This document shows positions 1 to 11,689 of a stretch of DNA of 37,513 nucleotides, piece after piece (position 1 is the stretch's first letter; every line of letters starts with the position of its first letter). The notes below the pieces were generated by a model. The model worked only from the letters and a program-made list of their open reading frames with translations. It ran no database searches and was not told where the DNA came from. The DNA comes from Welwitschia mirabilis (Eukaryota; Gnetophyta; Gnetopsida; Welwitschiales). Both the position numbers and the translations under genes were made by a program. The stretch covers positions 161,930,048 to 161,967,560 of the forward strand of contig JBOZIK010000001.1 in the NCBI GenBank assembly GCA_051453625.1, read 5' to 3'.

Positions 1-977
1 TTCTTTCTTTGCAAGTGGGAAGTAAAGGACACTCTTTTGTGATGTGATAACTATCTTCGCATAGATCACAAGTTGGAGTATTAAGTTGACTTCTCTCAGT
101 TGCCACTTTAGCGTCTAGGATCATCTAAATGTATTTCTCTAAAGTAGATATGAAATCCTTAATAACACTAGTTGGTTTATGTTCTATTTTGGTTTTAGTT
201 TTCTCATGCTTGACTTCTTTAAGGTCTTTGACGATTTGGCCTACTGTCCTATTTTCTTGAGATAAGGTTTTTAGCCATGTTTGACTTACTTCAACTAAGT
301 CTTCTAGTATCTTTTAAGCATCTTCTAGAGTTTGATTTAAGAGGTTGCCTCTATAAGAGAAATCTAAGAGCTATTTTGTGTGACTATTTAACCCATTATA
401 GAAATAGTCTATTAATTCTACCTTAGAAAAGGCGTCTACTAGGTTTGATTGTATAGCTATGATGAATCTCTTATAAGAAGAAGTATAGTCTTCATTAGGC
501 AGTTGTTAGAAGTTTGTAACTTCTTTCTTATGTTTTTGGACAGTGGTTTTGTTCATAAGTCTTATGACAAAGGCCTTTTGAACTTGGTTCCAAGATTTTA
601 AGCTTTTATGAGGGATTTTCCTAAGCCAAAGTTTAGCCTTGTCTTGCAAAGTCGTGGGAAAGATGATCATGTAAGTTCTATCAGTGATATATTTTTTACC
701 ATTACCGGATATAAGGATGAGTTGTTCAATTTCAGCAATGTGTTATAAGGGGTCTTCATTAGGGTTTCCTCTAAAGGTAGAATAAGTGTTTAGGTTTTTC
801 AATTCTACATTATTGCCAAGAGGTAAGTCAAAGGGATTTTGAATTTCAAGTCTTTTATTTTTTATGAGATCTCTCAGAGTATCACGAGTGTTTGGTTGAG
901 GAAGAGTATGAGTAATAGTTCCAATAACAGGTGGTGGATTTGGTGAGATAGGTTTTTTTTTAATGAGAGGTTGACAT
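1..977 (-). pseudogene. gag: gag of element A (partial, decayed)
   Basis: Gag is the capsid/nucleocapsid precursor that packages element RNA in cytoplasmic particles. From a likely ATG at 977-975 the minus strand reads about 325 residues to the window edge. The first part is proline-rich. The retrotransposon-gag core follows at about 520-690, with the stretches IIFPTTLQDKAKLWLRKIP and SWNQVQKAFVIRLMNK, matching the 'FPFSL.DKAKSWL...W..L...FL.KFF' pattern of Athila-type Gag. After the core comes a predicted helical stretch, then a CCHC zinc knuckle at the left edge (CDLCEDSYHITKEC, spacing C-x2-C-x4-H-x4-C, all four ligands present). Several in-frame stops lie where glutamine would fit (CAA/CAG to TAA/TAG), and one frameshift sits in a T run near 952-961. 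It is therefore a pseudogene, though the zinc knuckle looks intact. The homologous gag of B (23380-24815) supports the frame. Confidence 0.85.
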
Positions 978-1454
978 GGTATTTAATTCTTCAAAATTAA
1001 AATTACATTCACTTACAGAATTACAATCAGAAATTTCAGGAAATTCTAAAGTTTACGTACCTGGACTATTTTGATTTTCAAATTCAAAATTAAGCAAACC
1101 TTCTCGGATATTTTTTGTAATGAATTGTCACTCTCTCTGATATTTTTCACCTTTTTCGATCTTCACCATTCATTTTCAGTGATATCCTATTCGTCATCCT
1201 GACTATCGTCCAGATGATACCTGAGATGACAAAGACAAAAAACACAGAAAACCACAAAATAAGAAAAGAGCAGAAAAGGATACTGTCATCCGACTGTGAT
1301 GTCTGGACGACTGAGTGGACGTCAGTGGTTAGTGAAAAATAAAAGAAAAAAATTGAAATGAAAATACTTACAGAGGGTAATGGTATATCGATGCTATAAC
1401 AAACATTCGGAATATCCACTGAAGTAACGATAACTTTCGATTTCCAAGCAGCCT
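978..1454 (-). other. 5' leader of element A
   Basis: This is the untranslated leader between primer site and gag. It holds no convincing coding frame. It contains two copies of the family's 38-bp dyad motif: one with exact geometry at 1193-1230 (arms GTCATC/GATGAC, perfectly complementary) and one shifted by one base at about 1285-1323. The open frame at 1147-1512 on the minus strand crosses the primer site into the LTR and is fortuitous. Confidence 0.7.
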
Positions 1455-1472
1455 TCCCCGGCAACAACGCCA
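1455..1472 (-). promoter_or_regulatory. Primer binding site of element A (tRNA-Asp type)
   Basis: On the minus strand this reads TGGCGTTGTTGCCGGGGA, two adjacent C-to-T changes away from the tRNA-Asp primer site TGGCGCCGTTGCCGGGGA used by Athila-like elements. It lies 3 bp inside the LTR end at 1476, the expected place, and it fixes both orientation and LTR boundary. Confidence 0.9.
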
Positions 1473-1475
1473 ATT

Positions 1476-2651
1476 TGTTGCGGTGTGTATTTGTGCAATG
1501 TTTTAATTTCAATCCTATTAATTATCAATAAGATGTAAAATACAATACGCTAGTATAGACGGAGTAATCCAAATGTTGTAATTCCATCGAAGGCCAATGG
1601 TATGGACAATAAAGAATTGATTTCAGAAAAGAAATGAGTAACCTTAAATCTATTAAATTAAATTGCAATGCATGAAATTGAATAACAATGCAAAACTAAT
1701 CTATGAAAATAAATAGCGATGCACCTAATCTAATTTAGCTGAACCTTAACAAAGGCTGCCCTCATAATCTATATAATTAAAGAAACCTGTCACGAATCTA
1801 GAATAACATAAACTATGAGGGATAAGTTCTTGCAATCAAAAGAGTAATTCATGTTAAAGATAAAAAATGCATCTGTATCACAAAGTAGTCATTTCTCAAT
1901 GGAGGATATGCTACCCAACACCAAGGTGACGTCTCTCTGGATTACAAGATGGTTCTCTGGTCCCAAGACCTCGTGTCACGAGAATGTCAGGTACTGTTGA
2001 AGATGATTAGGGATTGAGGGGGAGAGCTTTATTTATAGGCAAAAGAGTATAACAGAAACTCTAGCTATCAATAAAGGGAAAGTCGCAAATAACAAACAAC
2101 AACTTGGGAATACAATATGTAAAATTATCAGGGGACGGTGTCGTCTAGGTGGTCATCTAGACGATGGAGGAGACGACAGAATTTTACAATGAGTTATCTA
2201 GTTTGCTTCTAGTTTAACTACCTATGATCTGCGTGCAAACTATTGTCGAATGATTCTGGAGATGTCGTCCACTAGTATCATCTGGATGATGAGGTGGACG
2301 ATGGAGTCTATTAATAAGATGTTCACTTTAACTGCAAGCTATCTGGAATTAAGTCTGTCATATGTCCAATTAGGTTTGTCGTCCTGACTGTCGTCCAGAC
2401 GACATAGGAGATGACAGTATTTTACTCATCCTTTGTCAGTGTGATATCTAGTTATTTGCAGGGATAATCATCTGAAAATACAATTTATCCATATCTATAT
2501 AAAATATTCATGAATTATCTGATAAACTGCATGTTTTCATTTTGAGTTCCTAGATTCTCAATTGTTATAGGAACTAGGTATTTATTTGTTAGTTTATCTA
2601 CAAAACAACTCAAAATACCCTATCAAATACACTTAAGTTGGTGTCGTAACA
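1476..2651 (-). repeat. 5' LTR of element A (1176 bp)
   Basis: The LTR is bounded by TGTTGCGGTG on the left and CGTAACA on the right in plus orientation, an inverted TGTT/AACA pair. It carries the promoter of the element. Its first 490 bp match the LTR of C at 37023-37513 throughout, and the whole LTR matches both B LTRs more loosely. Three copies of the 38-bp dyad motif lie at 2140-2177, about 2264-2302 and 2378-2415. A TATA-like stretch (TTTATTTATAG) occurs near 2029-2039, but on this evidence I cannot place the start site. Confidence 0.9.
2140..2415. repeat. Cluster of three 38-bp dyad motifs in LTR A
   Basis: Each unit has a 6-bp arm (GTCGTC), 7 bp, a 12-bp near-palindrome of type TCRTCYRGAYGA, 7 bp, then the complementary arm (GACGAC). 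In the unit at 2140-2177 both arms are perfect complements at exactly mirror positions. At 2378-2415 the geometry is the same with 5 of 6 arm bases pairing. The middle unit is shifted by 1 bp. The arm-spacer-core pattern recurs in B and in both leaders, so it is a family trait rather than chance. Confidence 0.85.
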
Positions 2652-2836
2652 ATCCACAAGCCACCTTAAAAATTTGCATGCTTTCTTATAAAAATTAATG
2701 CTCCTCTTTATTTAAAATAAAGATAATAAGGAGTGCTTTATCAAATAAATCCTTTTGAAGCTATGTGAATACATAAAATGCTACGCCTCATTTAGGGAAC
2801 CATAGTCCTTTTTGATTAAGAATGAAGATCCCTTTT

Positions 2837-2868
2837 CTTTCTTTCTTTCTTTCTTTCTTTTTTTTTTT
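2837..2868. repeat. (CTTT)n microsatellite with T tail
   Basis: This is a run of about five CTTT units followed by a run of T. It is a simple repeat with no associated structure. Confidence 0.9.
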
Positions 2869-3599
2869 GGAGCTGCTACCTTAACAATATAATTATTAGT
2901 ACAAAGTAATGCATTGATGCATTAGTAACTGACTGGATATGTATGTAAGCATGATGTTGCATTAGTGTTCCAAGGGAAAAGAGATGTCATGGGATATCAT
3001 GGCTAAGGTGGATGCATTAAGTTTAGTTATCTTGCTAATATGTATTTATCCTTCATAAAAGCTTAAGGTCTTCATAAAAATATAAATTCTTCATACAAAT
3101 CTTTTTGCGCCTTCAAATCATACAATTATAAATCATCTTTTATGTAACACATAATAATAGGATTAATCATATCATAATTATTCAAATTATTAATAGAATT
3201 ATCATTGATTTAAATTAATATTTCACTTGTTCTTATATTATGACTTCCTAAAGGTAATTGTTTATACAATCATGGAATAGCTTAAAAGGAGAATAAAACA
3301 GGAGTATTAATCAATATTAAAGATTTACAAAGAAGATGTAATTAGTATGATCACTTCATTTATTAAGTTATGGCCTTGAATTAATATCACTTTGATGGTT
3401 TAGTTTATTTTTATTTTATTATCTTTAGCTAAATTTCTTTCTAATGGATGATCCTCATCGTTTATTTAATCATTTATCATTACTCTTTTATTATAAGTTA
3501 TGGGCTTGACTTAGTATCTTTTGAAGTACTCACATTGCTATAGATCATACTCTTGTGTATTCTTGGTGCTTATTTTTAAATCATTTAAATCTTAAGAAC

Positions 3600-3905
3600 C
3601 TTTGCTTCTATATATTCTATTAAAATAAATGGATTCCTTTAGGAAAAATTTCATGATATCACTATTGTTTTTTTAATAAAACTGCTTAAAAAAATTAAGT
3701 AATTATTTAATATCTTAATTAAATTTTGAGTATTTCAAGAAAAGAAAAAGAGTGTCAACTTAAGGGCATTCAATATGTAAGAATTTTAAGAGATGATAGA
3801 TATGATGTATCGAAACTCTTTAAGATGTAAGAATGGCTTCTCAGATCCTAGACCATGAAAATGAGGCAAAATTTGGGTGATGGCTAGTTTAACATCCACT
3901 TTATG
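3600..3905 (-). pseudogene. gag: gag trace of element D
   Basis: The minus strand near 3905-3790 reads ITQILPHFHGLGSEKPFLHL followed by KEF. This fits the conserved pre-core stretch of Athila/Tat Gag, where a phrase like 'LP.FHGL..EDP..HLKEF' precedes the 'FPFSL' core. Element E has a related stretch (HFHGLELEDFYMYLKEL) about the same distance from its own primer site, roughly 1.15 kb in both, which supports the call. Downstream (3780-3600) the frame is broken by several stops and only weak similarity to the core remains. It is clearly non-functional. Confidence 0.6.
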
Positions 3906-4599
3906 AGCATTACATAGTTAAACTATGTAGGAAGGGATACCTAGACAATGTGATTGTAGGTAGTATTTTATTAGTAATTCACTTTATCTAGGTGGTTAGT
4001 TATTTGGTTAATTAAAGAAGTCACTTGAGTAAAAGTATAACTATAAATGTTGATAAAAATGAAAATGTTTTAATCTTAAGGTTGACTATTCATGCTTTAC
4101 TATTCCTTTCGAGGTCTATTTTGTGATCTACTTCTAGAAGGATATTTATGTTTATTTTCAACATTAGGATTCATGTTTGGATTAGGTGAGATTTGATATA
4201 ATCTATGATTAGGTCAACATTTTCAGTTCATGTATGAATTCAAAATATTAAAGGTAGGCATGATACTTTAGAAGATGTAACTTTGACAAAGTTTTAGAGT
4301 AGTCTATGAAACGATGATAGTGTTGTTAGTGGAACAAGTTAGTAGTGTTAACAATTTCCAAGAAAATTTTGTAAGAAAAATGATAGAAAAGAAGGAAAGT
4401 AAAATAAGAAATGTATATGGATCAATGTAGTTAAAAGATTAACAAGATAGTAAAGATACAAGATGTAATGCAAGAAATCATACGAAATGAAAAATTAACT
4501 AAAATACAAAATAAAAATGTAATAAAAGAAAACATAAATTACAGTGTAAGAAAATATAATAAAAATTAGGCTCCTTCAGATGTCTTTATCTTCTTCAAC

Positions 4600-5040
4600 T
4601 TGTGAAAAGAGAAAAGAAAAAAAAGAGGAGAAAACAAGAATAAAACAAAGCACCTTAATACAAATATGTTAGAGCTAATTGAAAAACATGTAGGCTATGT
4701 AAAAGAACTAGTTTAGAATCACCAAAAATGGTTTACTCATTACAGATGTACTAGAAATGAAAATTCGCTTAAAAGTAAATTGATAGGAAGTGAAATTTTG
4801 AATTAAAAATAAATATAAAATAAAATATTTGGAAAAAAAAGAAAACTAAAATGGCACTAAAATGAAACCAGTATAAAACAAAAGAAAGAAGAAAGAAGAA
4901 AGAAATAAAAGAACAATAAAATTGAGGATCACTAAAATGGAACTAATATAAAAGAAAATAAATATAAAAATGAAAATAAAAAATAAAGTAAAATAAAATA
5001 AAATTAAAAATGCAACAAAAAATAAAATGAATATGCATAT
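4600..5040. repeat. A-rich low-complexity tract
   Basis: Almost 450 bp of A-rich sequence with loose AAAAT, AAATA and GAAA repeats on the plus strand. It lies in the leader position of element D, between primer site and gag, and shows no coding frame. Confidence 0.75.
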
Positions 5041-5064
5041 CCCACTATAGATACTGTGTCATTA

Positions 5065-5082
5065 TCCCTAGTAATGATGTCA
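5065..5082 (-). promoter_or_regulatory. Decayed primer binding site of element D
   Basis: The minus strand reads TGACATCATTACTAGGGA. It differs from the tRNA-Asp site TGGCGCCGTTGCCGGGGA at seven positions, all G/A or C/T transitions. It is followed on the LTR side by the GCTTTT stretch usual for this lineage. Taken alone it would be weak; with the gag trace at the expected distance it is credible. Confidence 0.6.
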
Positions 5083-6571
5083 AAAAGCTATTCATGTTAA
5101 AATTTGATTATGTTTGTATTTGTTGTTAATGTATGATAATGTGTAAAATAATCTTAAAGATATAACTCATGCATAACCGAATCCAACTTTTACCAAATAA
5201 AATAGGACTTTTATTTATAGTATATGCTTAGTGTTATTCTTCCTAAGAAATAGATGTGGTAACATAAAATAGCAAAGCTAGCAGAAACCACTTCTATAAG
5301 TATTATAGAATGATTTCTTAAAGTAATAGTAAAAGAGAGATGTGTTAATAATTAGTATTTTGAGATAGGAAATAAGCATATCCACAAGAACCAACATGAA
5401 CATATCTTGTAATAACTAAAAACTTCAATAATAATAAAATTTTTTAAATTTTAATTTAGACATGTAATCAATGAAATGCAAGCTTTTATGATAATTGTAG
5501 GTCTTCTTAGCTCTCATATCTCACTTCATAAGCATGATAAATAGGATTTTTAGTCCTAAAAAACATGAAATAATAGCAACTAGAAAACCAAAATTTCTCT
5601 ATAACTTTAGTTGATAAGGTAAATGCCTAAAAAAATTCATTTCTATTTAATCATAATAAGTATGAAAAAATATACACACTTGATATTAAGAAATTAGATT
5701 AAGAATCAAAACTAATAATAGTATGTTTATTTAAAATAACTTTAGCCATATTTAAGCATAATAAGTATGGAAAAATATATACACTTGATATCAAAAAACC
5801 ACATTAAGAATGAAACTAGATTTTATTAGATGAATTAAGTAAATATAAATTAAAGAATGATAGAAATTACTATAAGAAAACATCATGCTATTCTTAGAGG
5901 GCTAGCTTAATTCCAAATGGATAGCTTAGAATCTAGACATGATATGTGCTTACTAATAGGCAAAAATTAAGTAAAGATATTAAAATAACTATTTTTCATA
6001 AAATTATGTCTTGCACATATACTTTTTCATGATAATTAAGTTATTTACTACATTTTGAAGGACATACTTAAAAAATAAGTTCATTTGGTAGAAATCATCA
6101 GCGTTACTTTTCAATTTACCTATGCTATTTGTCCTTTAAAGAAAAACATTTAAAATATACATTCTAAAACAATTGTAAAAAATTAGTCAAGGTTTAGTTA
6201 TGATCTTAATTAATTATCACATTCAAAATAACTAATAATAATAACACATGATAGTGATGCAAGTAATACATGGAAGTCCCATGTGACAGTGACATGTGTG
6301 ATGATGTTAGAGACACATGGCGATAGCAACAGAAGGTAGAAGCATCATGATCCAAAGATCATGTATTAAGCTCCTCATAACCACTTGCATAACAAAATAA
6401 ATATTCTACCTAAAGCTACATGATAAAAAATTATAACTATCCAAATTATAATTCCACTAACCACTACAAGCTAAAGGCTCTTAACTTCTTTAACCCTTTA
6501 CTCATCTATAAAATGGCTTAACACCCTAATTTATAAAGATTTTTTTATTAGAGAAGTACTTGGAATTCTTA
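5083..6571 (-). other. Probable LTR of element D and unassigned AT-rich DNA
   Basis: Sequence right of D's primer site should be its 5' LTR, but no partner copy is visible, so neither length nor right end can be set. It contains a diverged direct repeat at 5648-5818. No coding frame or known motif was seen. B is inserted at its right end. Confidence 0.35.
5648..5818. repeat. Two-copy direct repeat, about 66-bp units
   Basis: The unit at 5648-5714 recurs at 5753-5818 with about 85% identity by eye, sharing the words CATAATAAGTATG and ACACTTGATAT. The offset is about 105 bp. It is a local duplication inside the presumed LTR of D. Confidence 0.8.
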
Positions 6572-6576
6572 GAGTA
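6572..6576. repeat. Left target-site duplication of element B
   Basis: GAGTA directly precedes the TGTT end of the left LTR and pairs with GAGTG at 26625-26629, one transition apart. A 5-bp duplication is normal for LTR-element integration. Confidence 0.75.
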
Positions 6577-7680
6577 TGTTGTAGTGTGTATTTATGAAAT
6601 ATTATATTCTTAGTAAAGTCAAACCCTATCAATCACAAATATAATACAAAAACATAACACACTAATATAGATGGGAGTTGATTCAAATGTTATAATCTGT
6701 TGAAGGCCAAAGTAAGAAATAAGAAAGTTGCTTTTTACAAAGAAATGCTTATACTCTAATATATAGAAATAACTTAAAATGCATAACAGTAAAATATAAA
6801 CACTCGTGTAAAGCTAACCTAGAAAAAGGAAACAACAATGCATCTAACCTAAACTAAGTAAGCAAAACCTTGAGAAAGGATGCCCTCATAACTATATCAC
6901 TGGATAAACTATCATCGGATCAAAAGAAATATAAGATATGAGGGTGAATAACAATCATATATTGAAATAAAAAAAAGAAGAGTTTTATATTAAGTTTTAA
7001 ACCACATTCGTGTTACAAAGTAGTTGCACCTTAATGGAGGAACTACTGTCCAACACCAAGGAAAACATCTCTCTACAACTCTAAGAATGGATCTCTGGTT
7101 CTCCAATCTTCTATCACAAAAATTACAAGTACAAATGAAGATAATTAAGAGTCAAGAATGAGATCACTATTTATTAACATACACATATAAAAAAATAGAT
7201 AGAAAGGCATGCGTAAAATTGTAATGGCTACACTAAGAGAAACTGACACACATGTGGTAGAGGTTAGGTGATTGTTAATACAAATGTTACAACAATGTCA
7301 TCCAGCTAGTCATCCAGATGATATAGGGGATGATTCCATGTCATAAAAGATCCATATTGGCTACCAAAAAAATCACAATTAGCATCCTATTAGCATGAAA
7401 TATTTAGTTATTCATCTAAGTCATTTGAATGGTGACATGAATGAGGGTCTTTTAAAATCTTTAATCAGTGCATCAGCCTCAATGTTTTGCAGGAAGTTTT
7501 CTTAGAAATGTAAAGTATTTAAAATTACTCAAAATCCTATAAAACTTCATAGAGATTACATGTTTTTATTCTTTTCATCTCATCTCTTCATTATCACAAA
7601 AATCAAGCATTTACCTATCTATTAACCTGTAGAACAACTTAAAATATCCTATTAAATATATGTAAGTTGATGGCATAACA
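6577..7680 (-). repeat. 3' LTR of element B (1104 bp)
   Basis: It begins TGTTGTAGTG and ends GGCATAACA in plus orientation, and aligns along its whole length with 25521-26624 and more loosely with LTR A. It carries the 38-bp dyad motif with exact geometry at 7297-7334 (arms GTCATC/GATGAT) and a more decayed copy near 7411-7455. Confidence 0.93.
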
Positions 7681-7696
7681 TAGCTCCCTACTTAGC
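7681..7696 (-). promoter_or_regulatory. Polypurine tract of element B
   Basis: Next to the LTR end the minus strand reads GGCTAAGTAGGGAGCTA. This is the purine-rich primer for plus-strand DNA synthesis at its standard position. A similar sequence abuts LTR F at 33691-33706, which links the two families. Confidence 0.7.
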
Positions 7697-8587
7697 CTTA
7701 TTAGTCTCTAATAAAACCAGGTAATAAACCATAATTGTGAGCCAATTTATGAGATAATAGAATAACTACTATACTTAAAGAAATCATCTTAGAAATTAAT
7801 AGAGATACATACTAGATTTTAAAAAAATTAGAAAAACTAAACATTTCACCTACTAGAAGCTCAGCCAGTTGGTTGTTCAAGTTATTATTTAGACGATGGA
7901 GGGGACTATAGGCTTAGAAAAAGTTTTTGGAAATTTGAAACCTATGATAGAATTTTTATTTTTTATAGATAATCAGTTAGTGTCATAAAATAGTCCTCCA
8001 CTAAGTTAAGTAGTGATGAATAGAAAAATTATCCAAGTAAAATAAATCCTCATCATAATATATAAAAAAATTAAAAGATAGACATGAAAAATCATATGCA
8101 AATTAGTGTACTATGCTAGAAAAAGAAAGTATCTATGACATAACAAAAGATATTTTTTAATACAAAAATGTATAGAAAAGGAGATACAAAATAATAATAC
8201 AAAATCACTTCCTTTATCTATGCATGATAAATTATGGTTTGGCAGCTAGCTCAAGAGTAAGAAAAGAAGAAGAAAGATGCGTAGGATTTGTGAGGAAATG
8301 GAGGTTTAAGGATGAGGAAATTAATCTAACCAACTTATCACCTTGGATACATACAACCTCAAGAATGTCTCTAGTCACACTCTGCTAAATAAAAATGATG
8401 TGCTAGTACATGTCAATAATCTGATTCTCAAAGTGCTATATTATCCTCTTAATAGATAAGACCTTATGCTTTAAGGTCTAGATCTTTAATCAAGTGATTA
8501 AATACCTCTATCAACAGAACCTCTAATGATCTTAGTAATCTCAATCAGAAGAGCTTAAATCTACTCAAGTGATGCTCCAATCAAAGG

Positions 8588-9110
8588 TCTCTATACCTGA
8601 GGTCTTCCTACCTCTCCTAGAATGTGTCCATGTCCTGTAAAGAGTGAGATAAAGTTTGTATATGCGATAGGCATTACTTGCCCATGGGCTCTAGTATTCC
8701 AAATCATCTGATGAGTGATAAGAGGAGGAATGGAAAACCAAGTGTCTAAAGCTATCATGCCTCTAACATGGATTTGAATCTCCTCCAAATAAAAGTCTAA
8801 AGATCCATTTGCTCCCCCTATCTAAAAGCTGTAATATCTGTAGATATTCCATCATGGTATGACTATTATAAAAGGATACACTGATGTTATGAATTAACCC
8901 TCTATATAGAACTTTGTATGTAGGGATCAGCTGAGGAACATCGATTAGTAGTCAAATCAGCTAGTATATTTAAAATGGTATTGTATGCTTAACACTTCTC
9001 AGTCCCACTAGCTGAGTGAATGTTCATGATTCTGTATGAATGCTATGATTATATCTTATAGCTAACCATGAGAATCTGGTCGCCTCTCGATATGCATGAT
9101 GTCATAGAGC
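8588..9110 (-). pseudogene. Possible plant transposon-protein-like ORF remnant in element B
   Basis: The minus strand has an open stretch of 65 residues at 8788-8591 containing PPLITHQMIWNTRAHGQVMP, then a short helix-like segment, LGEVGRP and a stop. The layout resembles the end of the 'putative plant transposon protein' domain (Pfam PF20167, from memory), where a phrase like 'PYLI..HMI......LPYG..LT.IF...G' is common. Upstream (8800-9110) the same strand gives broken pieces with many stops. A better remnant of the same kind of protein sits in the nested copia element at 15474-16268. The function of this domain is unknown to me. I infer the family from pattern only. Confidence 0.4.
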
Positions 9111-10368
9111 TCTCTCGTCTTTAATATCTAATATGACCCATGTGCATCTATAATCCATCTAAGCTATAAATATATTAGTCTTTGGTTATGTTAGTCTTGA
9201 TACAAATCATGAAATCACTAGAATATTGCTTAGCATAAATGCTAGAAGTCTATATAGTTAAGAAACAACTGTGTTGAGGTGGTGAATGTGTAAGCTCTGC
9301 AAGCTCTACCTCTAGCTTAACTAGAGGACCTACCTCTTACTCTACTATCTTGGCCTTAGTTTCATCCTATCTAGTTCTATGCATACAAGGCCTACTCAAT
9401 TAGAAACATAAAACTTGTCATGCAAAATAGAAAGACATGTCAAAAACATCACATGTATACATAATAACCACTTCTAAAATCGGTAAAAAACCATGAAAAG
9501 TACTAAAAATATGTCCTGCCTCACCAAAGGTTGTAATGCATTCTAAATTACCTAAACATGTGAAGAAAAATGAAAAATACATGAAAAGTTGAAAAATTGT
9601 ATTTTTAGTGGGCCCCACTTAAAGCAAAAATTTAAAGTACTCAAATAAAAAATCTAATCTAGTATATTCATAGGACATATTGAACTAATTAATTATGTGT
9701 AAAGGATTACTACGTTTCTATTTATGGTTTGCGAGAAAATAAGTGTAAAAAGTAGAAATTTAAAAATACCTTGTAAAATGCAAAAATATTTATAACTTGA
9801 AAAATACACAATGAAATTAAAATTTGTAAGTCCCAAATCAAAGAACATGAAAAACTAAGCCATACACTTGAAAACTGCATGTCGAAAGGCTAAAAAATAA
9901 GTTTGAAAAAATAAAAAATAAGAGAAGAAAGAAACATACCTCATTTTTGAAAATATACTAAGATTTGATAAATTTGGTCATGACATCTAGTGGAAAAAGT
10001 TCTAGAATATTGGTATAGGTCAGAAGGGTTATCATCTCTTAAAGGAATGGCTAAAAACAATGAAGAAATAAGGGGGGAAATGAGAAAAAAGGGTTTAAAC
10101 TACAATTTTATCACATTGTCATTCAGTTGCATCATTTGAACGATAGCCCTAGGATGACTCTAACAAAATCAGACTATCATCTACCCAGTGTTATCTGGAT
10201 GACAAGGTAGATGACAAGTCATGAAAATTAGGAGAAAAAGGATAAATACGCAAGAAATAAAAAACTATAGTGGAACAAAATAAACTATCTAGGCTAAAAC
10301 CTATAAGAAAAGCTTCATGAATGTACCTGAATAGAAAAGAAGAGCAAGATAAACTTAGGACTTCATAA

Positions 10369-10428
10369 NNNNNNNNNNNNNNNNNNNNNNNNNNNNNNNN
10401 NNNNNNNNNNNNNNNNNNNNNNNNNNNN
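10369..10428. other. N run (60)
   Basis: Unknown bases within the 3' region of element B. The flanks show no repeat that would reveal what is missing. Confidence 0.95.
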
Positions 10429-10658
10429 ATATAACATGAAATAATAACAAAAAAAATAATAAATTATTAAGATCCTATGAAAGAATGAGAAAATATGTAA
10501 ATGACTTTGAAATCTTAAACTCAAAACCAAAGAAATACAAAATGAAAATGGACACAAGAAACAAGGAGAAGATTGCTTACCTATCATAAGTACTAACTTA
10601 GTAAACTCCTAAGAAAGAAATTATAAATTCACCTAAGTGAATATGCATAATAGAATGT

Positions 10659-10892
10659 CTATACCTCATAAATCCCACTCAAAAAGTTAGTGGTTATGAC
10701 GATACCCAAAAATTCAAGTTCTTAGNNNNNNNNNNNNNNNNNNNNNNNNNNNNNNNNNNNNNNNNNNNNNNNNNNNNNNNNNNNNNNNNNNNNNNNNNNN
10801 NNNNNNNNNNNNNNNNNNNNNNNNNCTATACCTCATAAATCTCACTCAAAAAGTTAGTGGTTATGACGATACCCAAAAATTCAAGTTCTTAG
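10659..10892. repeat. 67-bp direct repeat either side of a 100-N gap
   Basis: The 67 bp at 10659-10725 recur at 10826-10892 with one C/T difference (CCCACTC versus CTCACTC), separated by exactly 100 N. A near-identical repeat abutting both sides of a round-number gap is the signature of two contigs that overlap but were not merged. The gap is probably not real sequence. Confidence 0.9.
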
Positions 10893-11689
10893 AACAATGA
10901 ATGTCAAGATCAAAAGCTACTTAAAAATGAACTCACCTGCTCCCACCACATGAACACATCTAAATCTTTAGAAGAGAAATAACTAAGTGAAAATACTAAG
11001 ATTCTAAGAAATAATAAATGCCTCTAATGACACCAAGAACACCAATAATCCCATAGCCTTAAAGTTTTATTACAACTTTTACCATGATGAGAGGAGTATA
11101 ATCATAGTCAAAGGAGTAGGAACCTATCAAGCATGGCCAACTAACCACCCAGTGGAGTTCCCACAGCTACCAATACTACCAAAGGTTCCTCTCAAAAAAA
11201 TTTACCCTAGAGTGATAGAACATTATGATGGCCATGTATTATTCTTTAAGCATAAAATATAATGGATCATGGTTATTAGTTTTCTTTTTTTTTCTTTTTT
11301 TAAAAAATTCCCACATAATCACACACTCAAAAAGATAAAGGTAAATAAATGAGATAGAAGACAAAAAAGAATACTTCTAAACAACACAAGAACTTAACAT
11401 TATTGGAGGAAAAAAAAGCACAAGAACAAAGGCATTTTCCTTCAAGTAAAGTCCATAGAGATGGGAATGTCTCAAGATTGGATGGATCTAATTTTGCCAC
11501 TGTAAATGTCTAAGTATAAATACTAAACATGAAACTTTATAAAGTAATACACAAGTCCAGTTTAAAATATGATCATGTAACATCATAATATCAAACAAAG
11601 GAGTAGGATAAGAAAGTACTCAGATAATAATAGGGAGGAAGTGCTTCTTATTGAGGGAAATCTCTAAAACAAGTGCTTCTATCAAGTTT

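Larger units (their letters stand above)
1..2651 (-). mobile_element. Element A: Athila-like Ty3/gypsy retrotransposon, 5' part only
   Basis: This is the 5' part of a minus-strand LTR retrotransposon that leaves the window at its left edge. Read on the minus strand, the order is 5' LTR (2651-1476), a tRNA-Asp-type primer site, a leader of about 480 bp, then gag. The LTR has TGTT...AACA ends. The 5 bp to its right (ATCCA, 2652-2656) are one candidate target-site copy, but the other lies outside the window. The LTR is close to that of C at the right edge (very roughly 87% by eye) and more distantly related to those of B. The gag has few stops for its length, so A is probably younger than B. The lineage call rests on the gag core and primer site, not on pol, which is not in view. 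Confidence 0.9.
2657..6571 (-). mobile_element. Element D: old gypsy remnant
   Basis: A heavily decayed minus-strand retrotransposon fragment, recognised by two landmarks in the right order and spacing: a gag trace at 3600-3905 and a decayed tRNA-Asp-type primer site at 5065-5082. A borders it on the left and B on the right. From 2657 to 3600 I see only AT-rich sequence without a recognisable motif. Its 5' LTR should begin just right of the primer site, but I could not find a second copy to fix its extent. The far end is therefore unproved, and the part beyond about 5800 could be host DNA. Confidence 0.5.
7697..11689 (-). other. 3' region of element B between integrase and polypurine tract
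   Basis: About 4 kb without pol motifs, the position where Athila-like elements often carry an extra frame. It includes a transposon-protein-like remnant (8588-9110), dyad-motif copies near 7872-7909, 10118-10158 and 10176-10215, and two N runs. The stretches 9111-10368 and 10893-11689 are AT-rich, with only short fortuitous frames such as 9418-9618, which I could not tie to any family. Confidence 0.7.

Noticed and set aside
1147-1512. 121-codon open frame on the minus strand with hydrophobic middle
   Set aside because: It crosses the LTR end, primer site and leader of element A, where no protein is expected, and shows no family pattern.
6240-6320. Possible minisatellite of ACATGG/CATGTG words
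   Set aside because: Words recur, but spacing and flanks do not; no unit could be defined.
9418-9618. 66-codon hydrophobic frame, possible Env-like membrane protein of B
   Set aside because: It is Phe-rich as expected from chance in AT-rich DNA, has no signal/transmembrane layout with neighbours, and no upstream continuation.
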